NCBI GenBank assembly: GCA_024698505.1
Contig: JAILRE010000062.1
Coordinates: 1 to 35,209, forward strand
Direction: 5' to 3'
DNA: 35,209 nucleotides
Origin: Clostridiales bacterium
GTDB taxonomy: Bacteria > Bacillota > Clostridia > Christensenellales > CAG-138
A program made the position numbers and the translations under genes. The notes under the pieces are model-generated. The model worked only from the letters and a program-made list of their open reading frames with translations. It was not told the DNA's origin and searched no databases. Within the stretch, counting starts at the first letter, position 1. Each line of letters begins with the position of its first letter. Shown here one piece after another: positions 1 through 7,950 of this stretch.

Positions 1-32
1 TTGTTCCTTTCGGATATTGCTTTTGTCAACCA

Positions 33-1325
33 TTAAATAAGCTTGATCGCACCGATTGCCATTGCCGCTCCGCCGGAGATTATGAGCGCGATAGTCACCC
101 AATGCCCGAGATACTGATGCTCCCATGCGCCTATGATATTCGCAAAACCGCAACCCGTGATGAGGCCACCCATGAGCCCAAGCAGCGCCCAACCGCTGAA
201 CGGGTCCAATGCTTTTGCGGGGATAGCCACAGCCACGAGGAATATGATGAGCGGCGTAAGGCAGACGATAAGCTCCAGCGTGAATAACAGGCGGAATGCC
301 CAAGGATGCTTCGATTTGAATTCGTAGTCCGCGGTGGGGCTCACGATCTGAGAAATACCCTTGCCCTTCGGCAGTCTCCAATAGAAGATGGGGCGGATTG
401 GTTCCTTACTGCCGCTTTCGCCCGCCGCAAGCTCCTTTCGGCTCGGCAGAGCGGGCGCGGGAAGATTCGTCATGGCGCAGAACGTGTCGAGCTCGTATGC
501 GGGGAAAAGCAGCTTATATTCCTCTCCGCCGTGCTCTATTTCAAGCGCACAGCAGTATTTAAGGGCTATTTGCCCGTATTTGAATACGGACACGCCGCGC
601 TTGCGGAAGCAGTCGCTCTGCGGCGCTTTCTCCTTGTTCCACGGGCTTTCGCCCATATCAAATCCGTGCGCCAGTATCGAGATGCGTTTTATATCACCCT
701 TGAGGATCCTATAGACGATGCAGCGGGAATCGTCATCAATGGCGGCGATCCTGAGCCCATCCGAACGGCTCCAGACGCGCACCTCCGAAAACACCGCCCC
801 GCTCGCTGTGAACGAATCCCCATCGGGAGCGTAGCTGAATTCTATCACATCGGCGGTCGCCGTATTTGCCGGTATGCCAAGCGTGGAATCCGTCTCGGAT
901 TGAACACGGTCAAGCTCCGCGGCGGCATCATCGAGCTTACCGCTGTCCTCGGCCTTTGATGAAATGCGTTTGTGCAGAATGAAAACGGTCAGCGCAAAAA
1001 TCAGCCCAATGCCGCCCACCCAAAAGAGAACCGGGTAGGCCGAAAAGTACTCGGAGATATTGAATCCTTCGCTCAGCCCAAGCATATGCGATATCGAAAC
1101 GAACGCCAATAATACAGGAAGAGCAGCGGTCAGCGCAGCGAATATTGCTGCGATATAGAGCGCAAAGGGAAGCGGAGCGCCGACTCGTCCCAACTGCTTT
1201 GCAAAACGTTCGGCTGCTGCGTAACGCTTCCTCGTCAGTGTTGTGTCGGTCTCGGCTGTTTTGAACACCTCACCGTCGGAAACTCTTTTTTTGATTGTCG
1301 TATTTGTGCCGAAAACGTATTTCAT
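33..1325 (-). CDS. hypothetical multi-pass membrane protein
   Basis: A protein of about 430 residues whose function I do not recognise. Two hydrophobic segments lie near the N-terminus (roughly residues 50-85 and 95-120). A soluble middle domain of about 220 residues follows, then hydrophobic stretches in the last 90 residues (about 340-370 and 380-430). This suggests a membrane-anchored protein with a large domain on one face. I chose the ATG at 1325 because a GGGAGAA ribosome site lies 8 bases before it; an in-frame TTG at 1340 overlaps that site and is less likely. The gene is convergent with nothing and ends 32 bases from the window edge. Composition matches the GC-rich background. That it is a real gene is likely from length and hydrophobic pattern; its role is unknown. 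Confidence 0.7.
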   Translation of the reverse strand: MKYVFGTNTTIKKRVSDGEVFKTAETDTTLTRKRYAAAERFAKQLGRVGAPLPFALYIAAIFAALTAALPVLLAFVSISHMLGLSEGFNISEYFSAYPVLFWVGGIGLIFALTVFILHKRISSKAEDSGKLDDAAAELDRVQSETDSTLGIPANTATADVIEFSYAPDGDSFTASGAVFSEVRVWSRSDGLRIAAIDDDSRCIVYRILKGDIKRISILAHGFDMGESPWNKEKAPQSDCFRKRGVSVFKYGQIALKYCCALEIEHGGEEYKLLFPAYELDTFCAMTNLPAPALPSRKELAAGESGSKEPIRPIFYWRLPKGKGISQIVSPTADYEFKSKHPWAFRLLFTLELIVCLTPLIIFLVAVAIPAKALDPFSGWALLGLMGGLITGCGFANIIGAWEHQYLGHWVTIALIISGGAAMAIGAIKLI

Positions 1326-1360
1326 CTTACGTTCTCCCAATGATTGATATCATTACTATA

Positions 1361-1546
1361 TCACTTCGTATGTGGTGTTTCAACATGGGAAGCGTAAAAA
1401 CCTTGTAAATCAAATAACCCGAACATGGCATCACGTTTTTCACCGGGGGTCAGCCCGCACTTCGCGGCGGCGGTTGCGATCTTCTTCTTTTCACTCCCCG
1501 TCAACCCGAACGCTATGCGGGGAGATTCCTTTTTTTGCCATGGCAT
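1361..1546 (-). CDS. possible small protein, ribbon-helix-helix-like
   Basis: A 61-residue ORF opening MPWQKKESPRIAF. Residues 8-40 read like the strand-helix-turn-helix pattern of small MobC/CopG-type ribbon-helix-helix proteins (basic strand, then LT-x-SEKKKI-x-x-AA...GLTPGEKRD). That resemblance is an inference from pattern only. An AAGGA ribosome site lies 5 bases before the ATG at 1546; a GTG one codon earlier is possible. It sits between a terminator hairpin (1577-1600) and the membrane protein gene on the same strand. It could equally be a chance ORF. Confidence 0.35.
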   Translation of the reverse strand: MPWQKKESPRIAFGLTGSEKKKIATAAAKCGLTPGEKRDAMFGLFDLQGFYASHVETPHTK

Positions 1547-1572
1547 CACTTCCTTTCCATGTTTTTGGGTAA

Positions 1573-1600
1573 CAAAAAAGCGCCTGAGGTCGGGCGCTTT
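1573..1600 (-). terminator. rho-independent terminator of the DUF4259-like gene
   Basis: Reading the minus strand, an 8-bp stem (AAAGCGCC with GGCGCTTT; plus-strand arms 1577-1584 and 1593-1600) with an 8-base loop is followed directly by a T-run (TTTTTTGTT). It lies 55 bases downstream of the stop at 1655. Confidence 0.8.
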
Positions 1601-1654
1601 GAAAAAGAGTTTTGCTTATTCAGTTGTTTCAGAACCGCAAATCGGAACCGATTT

Positions 1655-2527
1655 CTAATGAAGAAGACTCAAGTCATATCCGGGTATGATTCTCGGACAG
1701 GCAACCACAGCCTTGATGGGATACGTTCCGATAAGCAGTTGACGCATCGCCCTTGAAGCTTTTTCGGAACAGAAGAAAAATGTTCGGTCTGCTACGGGGA
1801 ATCCAATAACACCCGAATTTGAAAACAAAAACCCTGCATGCCCGTTATAATCACCCGATATATCTATATTCCCAATGAATATGCGATCTTTCTTGGGAAT
1901 AACTGCCTGTTTTAAGCACCAGAAAATAGTTTGAGTTTTACTTTCGAGCACATCTTCCAAGCGGGGGATCGATTCGAAAATGTCGATGCAGATTGCAATT
2001 AGGAAGCTTCCCTCTGTGAACTGCGGTGCCATATCAATGTAGTCTAAAACGACGGCAGCTCTATATCCGCGTTCATCGTGATATGCGAAAGCATCGCCTT
2101 TTAATATCGATGGAGTGGAAGGTTTCCTCGGAGCAACTTTTTTCTTGGGCTTTCGAAATGATTTGCGTACGGAATTCAGCCTTTCCCAAAACTTTGCTAA
2201 GGCAGCTTTTCTTTTCCTAACGAGGGTTTTATCTCCGCCGCTTTCGGCTGTCCAAAATTGGAGATCTTTGCCGTTCGAGATAATATCACCGATCTCGTCC
2301 CAAAGGCTTTGATCTTTCGCTCCGCATTCCCACAGGCTCTGAGCAAGAGAAAAAAGAACGGTATTCATTATCTGCCCGTCATCATCAGGGAATTCTTCCT
2401 CGTATCTTTTCCTTATATCTGCAGCAATTACAATTGGATCGGAACCTTCTATGTACTGATCAAAAAATTCATCCTGCACCTCAGCAAATTCGTCACTGCT
2501 TTTTAATCCGACGCCCCAAACTCCCAT
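1655..2527 (-). CDS. DUF4259-like protein, possible immunity-type C-terminal domain
   Basis: 290 residues. The N-terminus (MGVWGVGLKSSDEF...) has the M-G-x-W-G-x-G opening followed by an acidic helical segment, typical of DUF4259-type proteins. A basic linker (about residues 125-140, rich in K, R and P) leads to a second domain that starts with GDAFAYHDERGYRAAVVLDY. That opening resembles beta-rich immunity-protein domains such as Imm26, where a GD-x-F-x-x motif begins the first strand; I hold this weakly. A GAGGAGG ribosome site 6-7 bases before the ATG supports the start. The gene is distinctly AT-rich: the 60 bases 1861-1920 contain 22 G/C. This suggests acquisition. No toxin-like gene is adjacent. 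The function is not known. Confidence 0.75.
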   Translation of the reverse strand: MGVWGVGLKSSDEFAEVQDEFFDQYIEGSDPIVIAADIRKRYEEEFPDDDGQIMNTVLFSLAQSLWECGAKDQSLWDEIGDIISNGKDLQFWTAESGGDKTLVRKRKAALAKFWERLNSVRKSFRKPKKKVAPRKPSTPSILKGDAFAYHDERGYRAAVVLDYIDMAPQFTEGSFLIAICIDIFESIPRLEDVLESKTQTIFWCLKQAVIPKKDRIFIGNIDISGDYNGHAGFLFSNSGVIGFPVADRTFFFCSEKASRAMRQLLIGTYPIKAVVACPRIIPGYDLSLLH

Positions 2528-2551
2528 GTCAAACCTCCTCTTACCAATATC

Positions 2552-2560
2552 ATTATAACA
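2552..2560 (-). promoter_or_regulatory. extended -10 promoter of the DUF4259-like gene
   Basis: On the minus strand the bases read TGTTATAAT, an extended -10 element (TG-n-TATAAT), about 25 bases before the ATG at 2527. No good -35 hexamer is visible 17 bases upstream, as expected for extended -10 promoters. Confidence 0.6.
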
Positions 2561-2643
2561 TGCGAGCGCGATTTGCTTTTTGATTACTTCCTTATCACTA
2601 TCCGGCGTTTGCCCGCGGAGCCTTTTTATCGATTCTTTACTTA

Positions 2644-3666
2644 TTATTCCCCGTTCTTAGCCGCGTACTCGCTCAGCGGAACGTAGGTGCGGAGCAAATA
2701 GCTCGCTTCCGGATCGTCGATATTCGCGATCTTTTTCACGGGATAGCCGTTCTCGTCGTACTCGAACGCCGTCCATTGATCGGGGAGCGTGTCGTACTGT
2801 TCGAGCTTCCTTACGAGGGTATCCCCTTCGTATTCCCAGACCTCGCTCGAATGATACTCCACTCCGTCGAAGCTGTATCGCTTGACGGCCTTTATGCGCC
2901 TGCCCGCGGAGTCGTACTCGTTTTCAACGTCGTAATCGTAGTACAGGGCGTTCTGCTGTATGCCCGAAATGCGGCGGCTCGTCTCATAGCCGTGCTCGTC
3001 GTAGGTGAACGTGAATACCGACGTGATCCCCTTATCGGGATTATTGCGCGTTTCGGTGAGCACGCGGCCCTTTTCATCGCGCGCGTATTCGATGAACACC
3101 TCGCTGTTCAAGGTCTTCTCCCCGCCGTAGACAAGATACCTGCGCTCCGTCATGGAGCTCGCTCTCCCGTTCTCGTCATAGGTCCACTCGGTCTCGACCT
3201 GCATCGTGCCGAGATATTCGTTCTCGGTCTTTTTGGTTATGCGGTCGCCGTCGTATTCGTAGCTGAAGACCGTATACCCGTCTTCATCCAGGCATTTGTA
3301 GTAGATCATGCTGCCGTGATCGTCGTACTCATAGCCGTACCAGCGCTCCTCGGAGCTTGGATATGTCCCGAACGTCTCGCGGAGCTCGTAGGTCTTGTCG
3401 CCGTGCGAATTATAGCGATATGAGGTCCGCCTCAGCAGCTCGCCGTTTGCGTACTCCTCCTCCTGCGTCATGACGCAGCGCTCCCTCGGCGCCTTCGTAG
3501 GGGCGGGAGCTGCGGTCTCCTCCTCTTCGGGAGCCTCGGTCGCGGCGGCGGTATCCTTAACGCCGTGGCCCTCCTCCGGGCCTTCGGGCGTTTTCTTTTG
3601 GCACCCTGCCAACGCAAGGCAAATAATAAGAATAATCGCAAATGCAAGAACGGCGGTTTTTTTCAT
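2644..3666 (-). CDS. lipoprotein with YD/RHS-like repeats
   Basis: 340 residues with a lipoprotein signal peptide: Met-Lys-Lys, a hydrophobic core and the lipobox L-A-G-C with the lipidated Cys at residue 22. A low-complexity Glu/Ala/Pro/Thr spacer (about residues 27-60) follows. From about residue 70 to 330 there are imperfect repeats built around Y-(D/N)-x-x-G with alternating Tyr, Thr and charged residues (YDENGY, YDSAGR, YDEHGY, YDDHGS). These match the YD/RHS-type strand repeat, which forms beta-sheet shells or ladders. The protein is thus probably a surface-anchored beta-repeat protein. No polymorphic toxin C-terminus is seen, so it is not an RHS toxin. It follows the DUF3592 gene by 22 bases and is probably co-transcribed with it. 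Ligand or role unknown. Confidence 0.8.
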   Translation of the reverse strand: MKKTAVLAFAIILIICLALAGCQKKTPEGPEEGHGVKDTAAATEAPEEEETAAPAPTKAPRERCVMTQEEEYANGELLRRTSYRYNSHGDKTYELRETFGTYPSSEERWYGYEYDDHGSMIYYKCLDEDGYTVFSYEYDGDRITKKTENEYLGTMQVETEWTYDENGRASSMTERRYLVYGGEKTLNSEVFIEYARDEKGRVLTETRNNPDKGITSVFTFTYDEHGYETSRRISGIQQNALYYDYDVENEYDSAGRRIKAVKRYSFDGVEYHSSEVWEYEGDTLVRKLEQYDTLPDQWTAFEYDENGYPVKKIANIDDPEASYLLRTYVPLSEYAAKNGE

Positions 3667-3688
3667 GCTCTCAGCCTTCCGTTTTATA

Positions 3689-4714
3689 TCACTCGACGAC
3701 CGTCTGCTCGCTCTCGGTTATGGCGAAGACGGTGAGGAAGAGCGTTTCGAGGTCCTTCGAGGGGGACCAGATGCGGTAATACATCTTGCCGACGGGGATC
3801 TTGATCCTGTGCTCGGCCTCTTCATCCTCGTGGACGTAGACGCTCGTGCTCTCTATCCTGGCGAAGGCGGCGCCGTCCTTTGCGGCGTTGTAGCTCATGT
3901 ACGGGAACTTGGAGCGCATATCCGTCCTCAGGCGGACGCCCATGCCGTGCAGGACGTCCCAGATCTTCTCGCCGTCGAACTTGAACCAGGAGCTTGCGGA
4001 GAACACCTCGTCGTTGAAGGCCTGCGTTACGACGTGGCCGACATCGTGCTCGGCAACGCTGCCCGTGGTATGGTCGTTGAACTCGAAGGTCCTCGCGCCG
4101 ACTAAGGAATTCTTCAGCATCTTGCCCTCGAAAAGGACGTTCCTGTCCGCGTCCTCGATGAGGTAGCCGGGCTTGAAGGAGTTGCCGTCAAAGCGGAAAT
4201 AATATTCGGTCGCGCCGGGGGCGGTCTTCAGAGCCATGCACTCGTCCGTGGGGAAGGGATCGCCCGCGTCCAGCTCCTTGCTCTTTTTGAAGGCCTTGAC
4301 CGTCTTGTATATGCCGAAGCCCGCGAGCGCCGCGCCCGCCGCAATGAGTATGGGCGCTATGAAGCCGCCCGCCTTGGTATTCGAGATCTTCTCGGGGGCT
4401 TCGGGATCATAGTAGATATCCATCTCGTCGCCGACCTTGTAATCGCCCGCCATATCGGCGAATACGCCCTCGTATTCCTTGCCGTCCACGGTGTAGGCGA
4501 GCTTGACGTCGTACAGCTGATCGTTGTTCTCCGTGTCGATGGTCCCCTCGGTGACGGAAACGATCCTGCCGACCGTCTTCTCGAGCTTGCCGCTGCCGCC
4601 GAAGAGCGTCAGCATCAGTATGCCGAACACAAGCAGTATAAGGCCCATGGGGACGAACACCCTTGCGGGGCCGGAGTTCCTCATAAATCTTGCGAATTTG
4701 TTCTCGGGATTCAT
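3689..4714 (-). CDS. DUF3592-type membrane protein
   Basis: 341 residues. A TM helix at about residues 17-37 is followed by a roughly 70-residue extracytoplasmic domain with the DUF3592 pattern (variable-G-R-I-V at the start, then YDVKLAYTVDGKEYEG, then D-x-Y-YDPEAPEK). A second TM helix lies at about residues 116-135. The C-terminal two hundred residues form a soluble domain, probably cytoplasmic, that I do not recognise; it resembles domains seen in hypothetical Clostridia proteins that carry phenylalanine-rich strands. An AAAGGAG site precedes the ATG. It lies downstream of arcC, past a weak terminator, and upstream of the YD-repeat lipoprotein. DUF3592 has no established biochemical function. 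Confidence 0.75.
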   Translation of the reverse strand: MNPENKFARFMRNSGPARVFVPMGLILLVFGILMLTLFGGSGKLEKTVGRIVSVTEGTIDTENNDQLYDVKLAYTVDGKEYEGVFADMAGDYKVGDEMDIYYDPEAPEKISNTKAGGFIAPILIAAGAALAGFGIYKTVKAFKKSKELDAGDPFPTDECMALKTAPGATEYYFRFDGNSFKPGYLIEDADRNVLFEGKMLKNSLVGARTFEFNDHTTGSVAEHDVGHVVTQAFNDEVFSASSWFKFDGEKIWDVLHGMGVRLRTDMRSKFPYMSYNAAKDGAAFARIESTSVYVHEDEEAEHRIKIPVGKMYYRIWSPSKDLETLFLTVFAITESEQTVVE

Positions 4715-4746
4715 AATCTTTCTCCTTTGGAAATTTAATAAAACAA

Positions 4747-4766
4747 GCCGCCCACTAAGGAGCGGC
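4747..4766 (-). terminator. probable weak terminator after arcC
   Basis: On the minus strand GCCGC and GCGGC arms (plus-strand 4762-4766 and 4747-4751) enclose a 10-base loop that can add further imperfect pairs. The run TTGTTTTATT follows. It lies about 11 bases past the arcC stop. Confidence 0.55.
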
Positions 4767-4776
4767 GAAAAGTCAG

Positions 4777-5715
4777 TTATTTAACGGTGGTTCCGGCTTC
4801 GCCCCTGAGCGCTTCGACGGCCTTGTCGAGGCTCGTGATGACGGCCCTTCTGCCGGGCTTGGACTCGACGAATTTCAGAGCGGCCTGCACCTTGGGCAGC
4901 ATGGAGCCGGGAGCGAAATGCCCCTCCGCGATGTATCTCTTCGCGTCCTCAACGGTGAGCACGTCCAGATCCTTCTGGTCGGGCTTCTTGAAATTGATGG
5001 AGACCTTCTCGACGGCGGTGAGTATGACGAGGGCGTCCGCGTCGATATCCTCGGCGAGGCGCTCGGAGGCAAGGTCCTTGTCGATGACGGCGGCCGTGCC
5101 GACGAGATCGCCGTTCTCATCCCTGTAAACGGGGATGCCGCCGCCGCCGACGGTGACGGGCACGAAGCCGCCCGCCATGAGGCACTTGACGGCGTCGAGC
5201 TCGACTATCTCGATGGGCATGGGGGATGCGACGACGCGGCGCCAGCCTCTGCCCGCGTCCTCCTTCATGACGTAGCCGCGCTGCTCGGCGAGAAGCTCCG
5301 CCTCCTCCTCCGTATAGAAGGGGCCAATGGGCTTGGAGGGATTCTTGAATTTCTCATCCTCCCTGTCCACCACGACCTGGGTGACGAGCGTGACGACCTT
5401 CGTGTTGTTGCCGCGGGCCCTCAAAACCTTCTCGAGGCCCTGCTGCATATGATAACCGATATAGCCCTGGCTCATGGCGCCGCATACGTCGAAGGGCATA
5501 GCGGGCGTGACGTCGTTCGCCGTCTCGTTCTGGAGGACGATGCGGCCTACCTGCGGGCCGTTGCCGTGCGCGAGGGCGACCGTGTAGCCCTGCTCGATTA
5601 TATCGGCGATGTACTCGGAGGTCTTCTCGACGACCTCAAGCTGATTGGCGGCTGTCGCGGGCTTGCCCGCCTCCTGCAGGGCGTTGCCGCCCAGTGCGAT
5701 GACGATCTTTTCCAT
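4777..5715 (-). CDS. arcC: carbamate kinase
   Basis: 312 residues, the usual length for carbamate kinase, which reversibly makes ATP and carbamate from carbamoyl phosphate and ADP (last step of arginine deiminase, agmatine or purine-derived carbamoyl pathways). The amino-acid-kinase fold is clear: N-terminal glycine-rich loop IALGGNALQ (residues 6-14), the AHGNGPQVGR motif (about 49-58), a PFDVCGAMSQGYIGYH segment and the C-terminal nucleotide region with DKDLASERLA. No arcA, arcB or other carbamoyl-transfer gene is nearby, so the source of carbamoyl phosphate cannot be read from this context. A minus-strand promoter with a short leader hairpin precedes it. The start ATG has only a weak TGGAGA site 12 bases upstream. 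Confidence 0.93.
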   Translation of the reverse strand: MEKIVIALGGNALQEAGKPATAANQLEVVEKTSEYIADIIEQGYTVALAHGNGPQVGRIVLQNETANDVTPAMPFDVCGAMSQGYIGYHMQQGLEKVLRARGNNTKVVTLVTQVVVDREDEKFKNPSKPIGPFYTEEEAELLAEQRGYVMKEDAGRGWRRVVASPMPIEIVELDAVKCLMAGGFVPVTVGGGGIPVYRDENGDLVGTAAVIDKDLASERLAEDIDADALVILTAVEKVSINFKKPDQKDLDVLTVEDAKRYIAEGHFAPGSMLPKVQAALKFVESKPGRRAVITSLDKAVEALRGEAGTTVK

Positions 5716-5749
5716 GATGGCGCTTTATCTCCAAATCAAATAAATATTT

Positions 5750-5809
5750 GCCCAAAGAGGACATTGGGCACGATACCGTAATTATCCCACCAACGCTGTA
5801 AAAAGTCAA
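5750..5809 (-). promoter_or_regulatory. arcC promoter and leader hairpin
   Basis: On the minus strand TTGACT (plus 5804-5809) is separated by 17 bases from GATAAT (plus 5781-5786). The predicted start site is followed by a GCCCAA...TTGGGC inverted repeat (plus 5750-5755 and 5764-5769, 8-base loop) within the 5' leader. The hairpin has no T-run after it, so it is not a terminator. It could be an operator or an mRNA-stabilising structure. Confidence 0.65.
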
Positions 5810-5849
5810 TGAATTATCGGAATATATGTTTCCGGGAAGGGCGCAAAAC

Positions 5850-5878
5850 AGCCGGCAGGGAAACCTGCCGGCTTTTTA
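5850..5878. terminator. terminator after thyX
   Basis: A perfect 10-bp stem (AGCCGGCAGG with CCTGCCGGCT) closes a GAAA tetraloop in the plus-strand sense. Five T follow on the plus strand and GTTTTG on the minus strand. Context (thyX stop at 5889) says it ends the minus-strand dCMP deaminase-thyX transcript. Confidence 0.8.
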
Positions 5879-5888
5879 TCTTTCTCGC

Positions 5889-6503
5889 TCAGTCCCCGAA
5901 GAACACGGGAAGAAGGTGCCTGAACTCCTCAAGGAGGGGGCAGGCGACGGCGCGCATATCGGGATGCGCGGCGGGCGAGGTGCGAAGCTCGAAGAAATGC
6001 CGCCATTCTCTGAGGTTCATGGTGCAGATGAACTCCGTCTTCAAAGAATTGGGCAGGACGCTCCTCGCCGTCTCGGGGGTGACGCCCATTCCGAGAAGCT
6101 CGAAATAGCTCCTCTCGGCGTCCTCCATCGCCTTCGCCCAGGCGTCGTACTCGGGCGTGCCGGGTATCAGCCCGGCGGGCCTTATGAAGGTTATCTCGCC
6201 GCCGAATTTATCCTTGGAATAATTGCAGTACCTGGTCGATTCCTGCGAATAGCTGGCTATCCTGTGGCGCACCCACTCGTGGGAGACGCCGCGGTCGGTT
6301 ATCACGCGGACGCTTATAGAAAAATGCTCAATGGGGCTCTCGTGCCCGCGAGCCAGCATGCTGCCGATCAGCCTCTCCGCCGAGCCCTCGCAGACGTTCC
6401 CCTCGGATTTGTAGCATACCCTGCCGCAGAGCTCAATGTGGCGCATTATCGTCTCCGGGTCTATGGGGGTGATTATTTCAAAGGAAGGTTCGATTACTCT
6501 CAT
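5889..6503 (-). CDS. thyX: flavin-dependent thymidylate synthase ThyX
   Basis: 204 residues, typical for ThyX. The enzyme methylates dUMP to dTMP using methylene-tetrahydrofolate and FAD with NADPH. The defining motif RHR-x7-S is present as RHRIASYSQES at residues 79-89, and the preceding GHESPIEH segment (53-60) is the usual substrate-binding helix. A GAGGAG site precedes the ATG. It lies 30 bases downstream of the dCMP deaminase gene on the same strand, so the operon makes dUMP and then converts it. No thyA is present in the window, which fits organisms that rely on ThyX. Confidence 0.95.
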   Translation of the reverse strand: MRVIEPSFEIITPIDPETIMRHIELCGRVCYKSEGNVCEGSAERLIGSMLARGHESPIEHFSISVRVITDRGVSHEWVRHRIASYSQESTRYCNYSKDKFGGEITFIRPAGLIPGTPEYDAWAKAMEDAERSYFELLGMGVTPETARSVLPNSLKTEFICTMNLREWRHFFELRTSPAAHPDMRAVACPLLEEFRHLLPVFFGD

Positions 6504-6533
6504 GTTTTTCTCCTCTCGTTCCCGTATGCGTCT

Positions 6534-6974
6534 TTACAGCTCGCTTACGTTCTTCCTTTCGGCGCCGTTCTCCGTCCTGACGACGATCTCCTTTATGCCG
6601 GCGTTCTTGATCAGCCTCGAACAGATGAGGCAGGGCGCGGGGCTCGCCATCTCGCCGTTCTCGTCGAAGCCCGCAAGATAGAGCGTCGCTCCCAGCATAT
6701 CGCGCCTCGCCGCGGAGATTATGGCGTTCTGCTCGGCGTGGACGGCCACGCATTTTTCGTACTGCTCGCCGTGGGGGATGTTGTTAGCGGCGCGCCAGCA
6801 AACGCCCATATCGCAGCAGTTGGGCTCGCCCCTCGCGGCGCCGTTGTAGCCCGTAGAGATTATCTCGTCGTTCTTGATTATGACCGCGCCGTATCTGCGC
6901 CTCAAGCAGGTGGATCTCTTCGATACCGCCGCCGCTATGCCGAGATAGTATTCGTCCTTTGAGATGCGCTCCAT
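6534..6974 (-). CDS. dCMP deaminase family protein
   Basis: 146 residues of the cytidine/deoxycytidylate deaminase family. The zinc motif is H79-A-E81-Q-N-A with the second half P-x-P-C115-L-I-C118. The internal segment with CCDMGVCW (about 53-60) is typical of the ComEB/dCMP deaminase group. The expected reaction is dCMP to dUMP plus ammonia, feeding ThyX immediately downstream. A GGAGG site lies 8 bases before the ATG. A consensus minus-strand promoter sits about 30 bases upstream. The ComEB name used in Bacillus refers to position in a competence operon, which is absent here, so I do not use it. Confidence 0.92.
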   Translation of the reverse strand: MERISKDEYYLGIAAAVSKRSTCLRRRYGAVIIKNDEIISTGYNGAARGEPNCCDMGVCWRAANNIPHGEQYEKCVAVHAEQNAIISAARRDMLGATLYLAGFDENGEMASPAPCLICSRLIKNAGIKEIVVRTENGAERKNVSEL

Positions 6975-7003
6975 TTGCCGACCTCCGAAAAGGGATTTTT
7001 ATT

Positions 7004-7032
7004 ATTTTATCATAGATCGCGCCGCATTTCAA
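7004..7032 (-). promoter_or_regulatory. promoter of dCMP deaminase-thyX operon
   Basis: On the minus strand TTGAAA (plus 7027-7032), a 17-base spacer, then TAAAAT (plus 7004-7009), preceded by TGA so that it also forms an extended -10. Confidence 0.75.
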
Positions 7033-7087
7033 CCGCACGCGCCGGGGCTTCGGGGCATATTCTGAAAATAAAAAGGGATTTCGGCAA

Positions 7088-7846
7088 ATGGAATATCACG
7101 GCATTGACGTTTCGCGCTGGCAGGGCGCGATAGATTGGAAAAAGGTCAAGGAGGCGGGCGTAAGCTTCGCCATGATAAAGGCGCTGCAGGGCAAAAAGCC
7201 CGATCCCCGCTTTCTTGAAAACCTGGCGGGAGCGACGGAAAACGGCCTTTTTGCGGGGCTGTACGTCTACTCGAAGGCGAAGACCGCCGCTGACGCCGCG
7301 GCCGAGGCGGAAAAGGCAATGGAGCTTGCAAAGGGCTTCACGCTCCGCTTCCCCGCCGCCATCGACTTCGAGGACGAGAGCTTCCTCGATATGGAAGAGA
7401 GCGAGCGCGGGGCGATAATAGAGGCCTTTTGCGAAAGGATAAAGGAGCTGGGAGCCTTGCCCATAGTCTACTCGAACAGGGATTGGTTCACCCGCGTGAT
7501 ACCGAAGGATATCCCGAAGAAGTACGATATCTGGCTGGCAAGCTGGCGAAGCTCGAAGCCCAAGGGGGATTTTTCCATGTGGCAGAGCGGAGCGGGAAAG
7601 GTGGAAGGCATTGGCGGCGAGGTGGATCTCGACGTCTGCTTCAAGGATTACCCCGCTCTAACGAAGCCGCCCGTGCGCTTCAAGCTGACGAGGCAGCGGC
7701 AAAGGGGCAGAGCCTTCCTTCTCATGCAGGAGGCGCTCATCGAGGCGGGCTACCGCGACGCAGAAAACGAGCCCCTTACCCCCGACGGCGTATGGGGCAA
7801 GAGGAGCGAAGAGGCCTTCAAAAAGCTCCTCTCGGAAAACGGCTGA
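7088..7846 (+). CDS. GH25-family lysozyme (muramidase) without signal peptide
   Basis: 252 residues. Residues 1-195 form a glycoside hydrolase family 25 domain, which cleaves the beta-1,4 bond after N-acetylmuramic acid in peptidoglycan. The opening HGIDVSRWQG with D7, the D93-F-E95 pair in AAIDFEDES, and later W and D residues (DIWLAS, DLDVCF) match the family's catalytic floor. The last 50 residues, including PDGVWGKRSEEAFKKL, look like the end of a peptidoglycan-binding domain 1 repeat. No signal peptide or membrane segment is present, which is unusual for a secreted cell-wall enzyme. It may leave by lysis or a holin, or be a domesticated phage lysin. No phage genes are nearby. Confidence 0.88.
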   Translation: MEYHGIDVSRWQGAIDWKKVKEAGVSFAMIKALQGKKPDPRFLENLAGATENGLFAGLYVYSKAKTAADAAAEAEKAMELAKGFTLRFPAAIDFEDESFLDMEESERGAIIEAFCERIKELGALPIVYSNRDWFTRVIPKDIPKKYDIWLASWRSSKPKGDFSMWQSGAGKVEGIGGEVDLDVCFKDYPALTKPPVRFKLTRQRQRGRAFLLMQEALIEAGYRDAENEPLTPDGVWGKRSEEAFKKLLSENG

Positions 7847-7915
7847 CCCGCGGCAGGCCTATTGAAAAAGCCCGGCGTTCTCCGTCCATTGCTTCAAAAA
7901 AACCTTGCTCCCACC

Positions 7916-7944
7916 TTGTATAAAGGCCTCTTCGGTGATATAAT
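7916..7944 (+). promoter_or_regulatory. promoter with start site at the ATG of the acyltransferase-like gene
   Basis: TTGTAT (7916-7921), 17-base spacer, TATAAT (7939-7944) with TGA just before it, making an extended -10. The next gene's ATG is at 7951, seven bases after the hexamer, which is where transcription should begin. No Shine-Dalgarno sequence lies in between. Confidence 0.75.
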
Positions 7945-7950
7945 GTAAGC

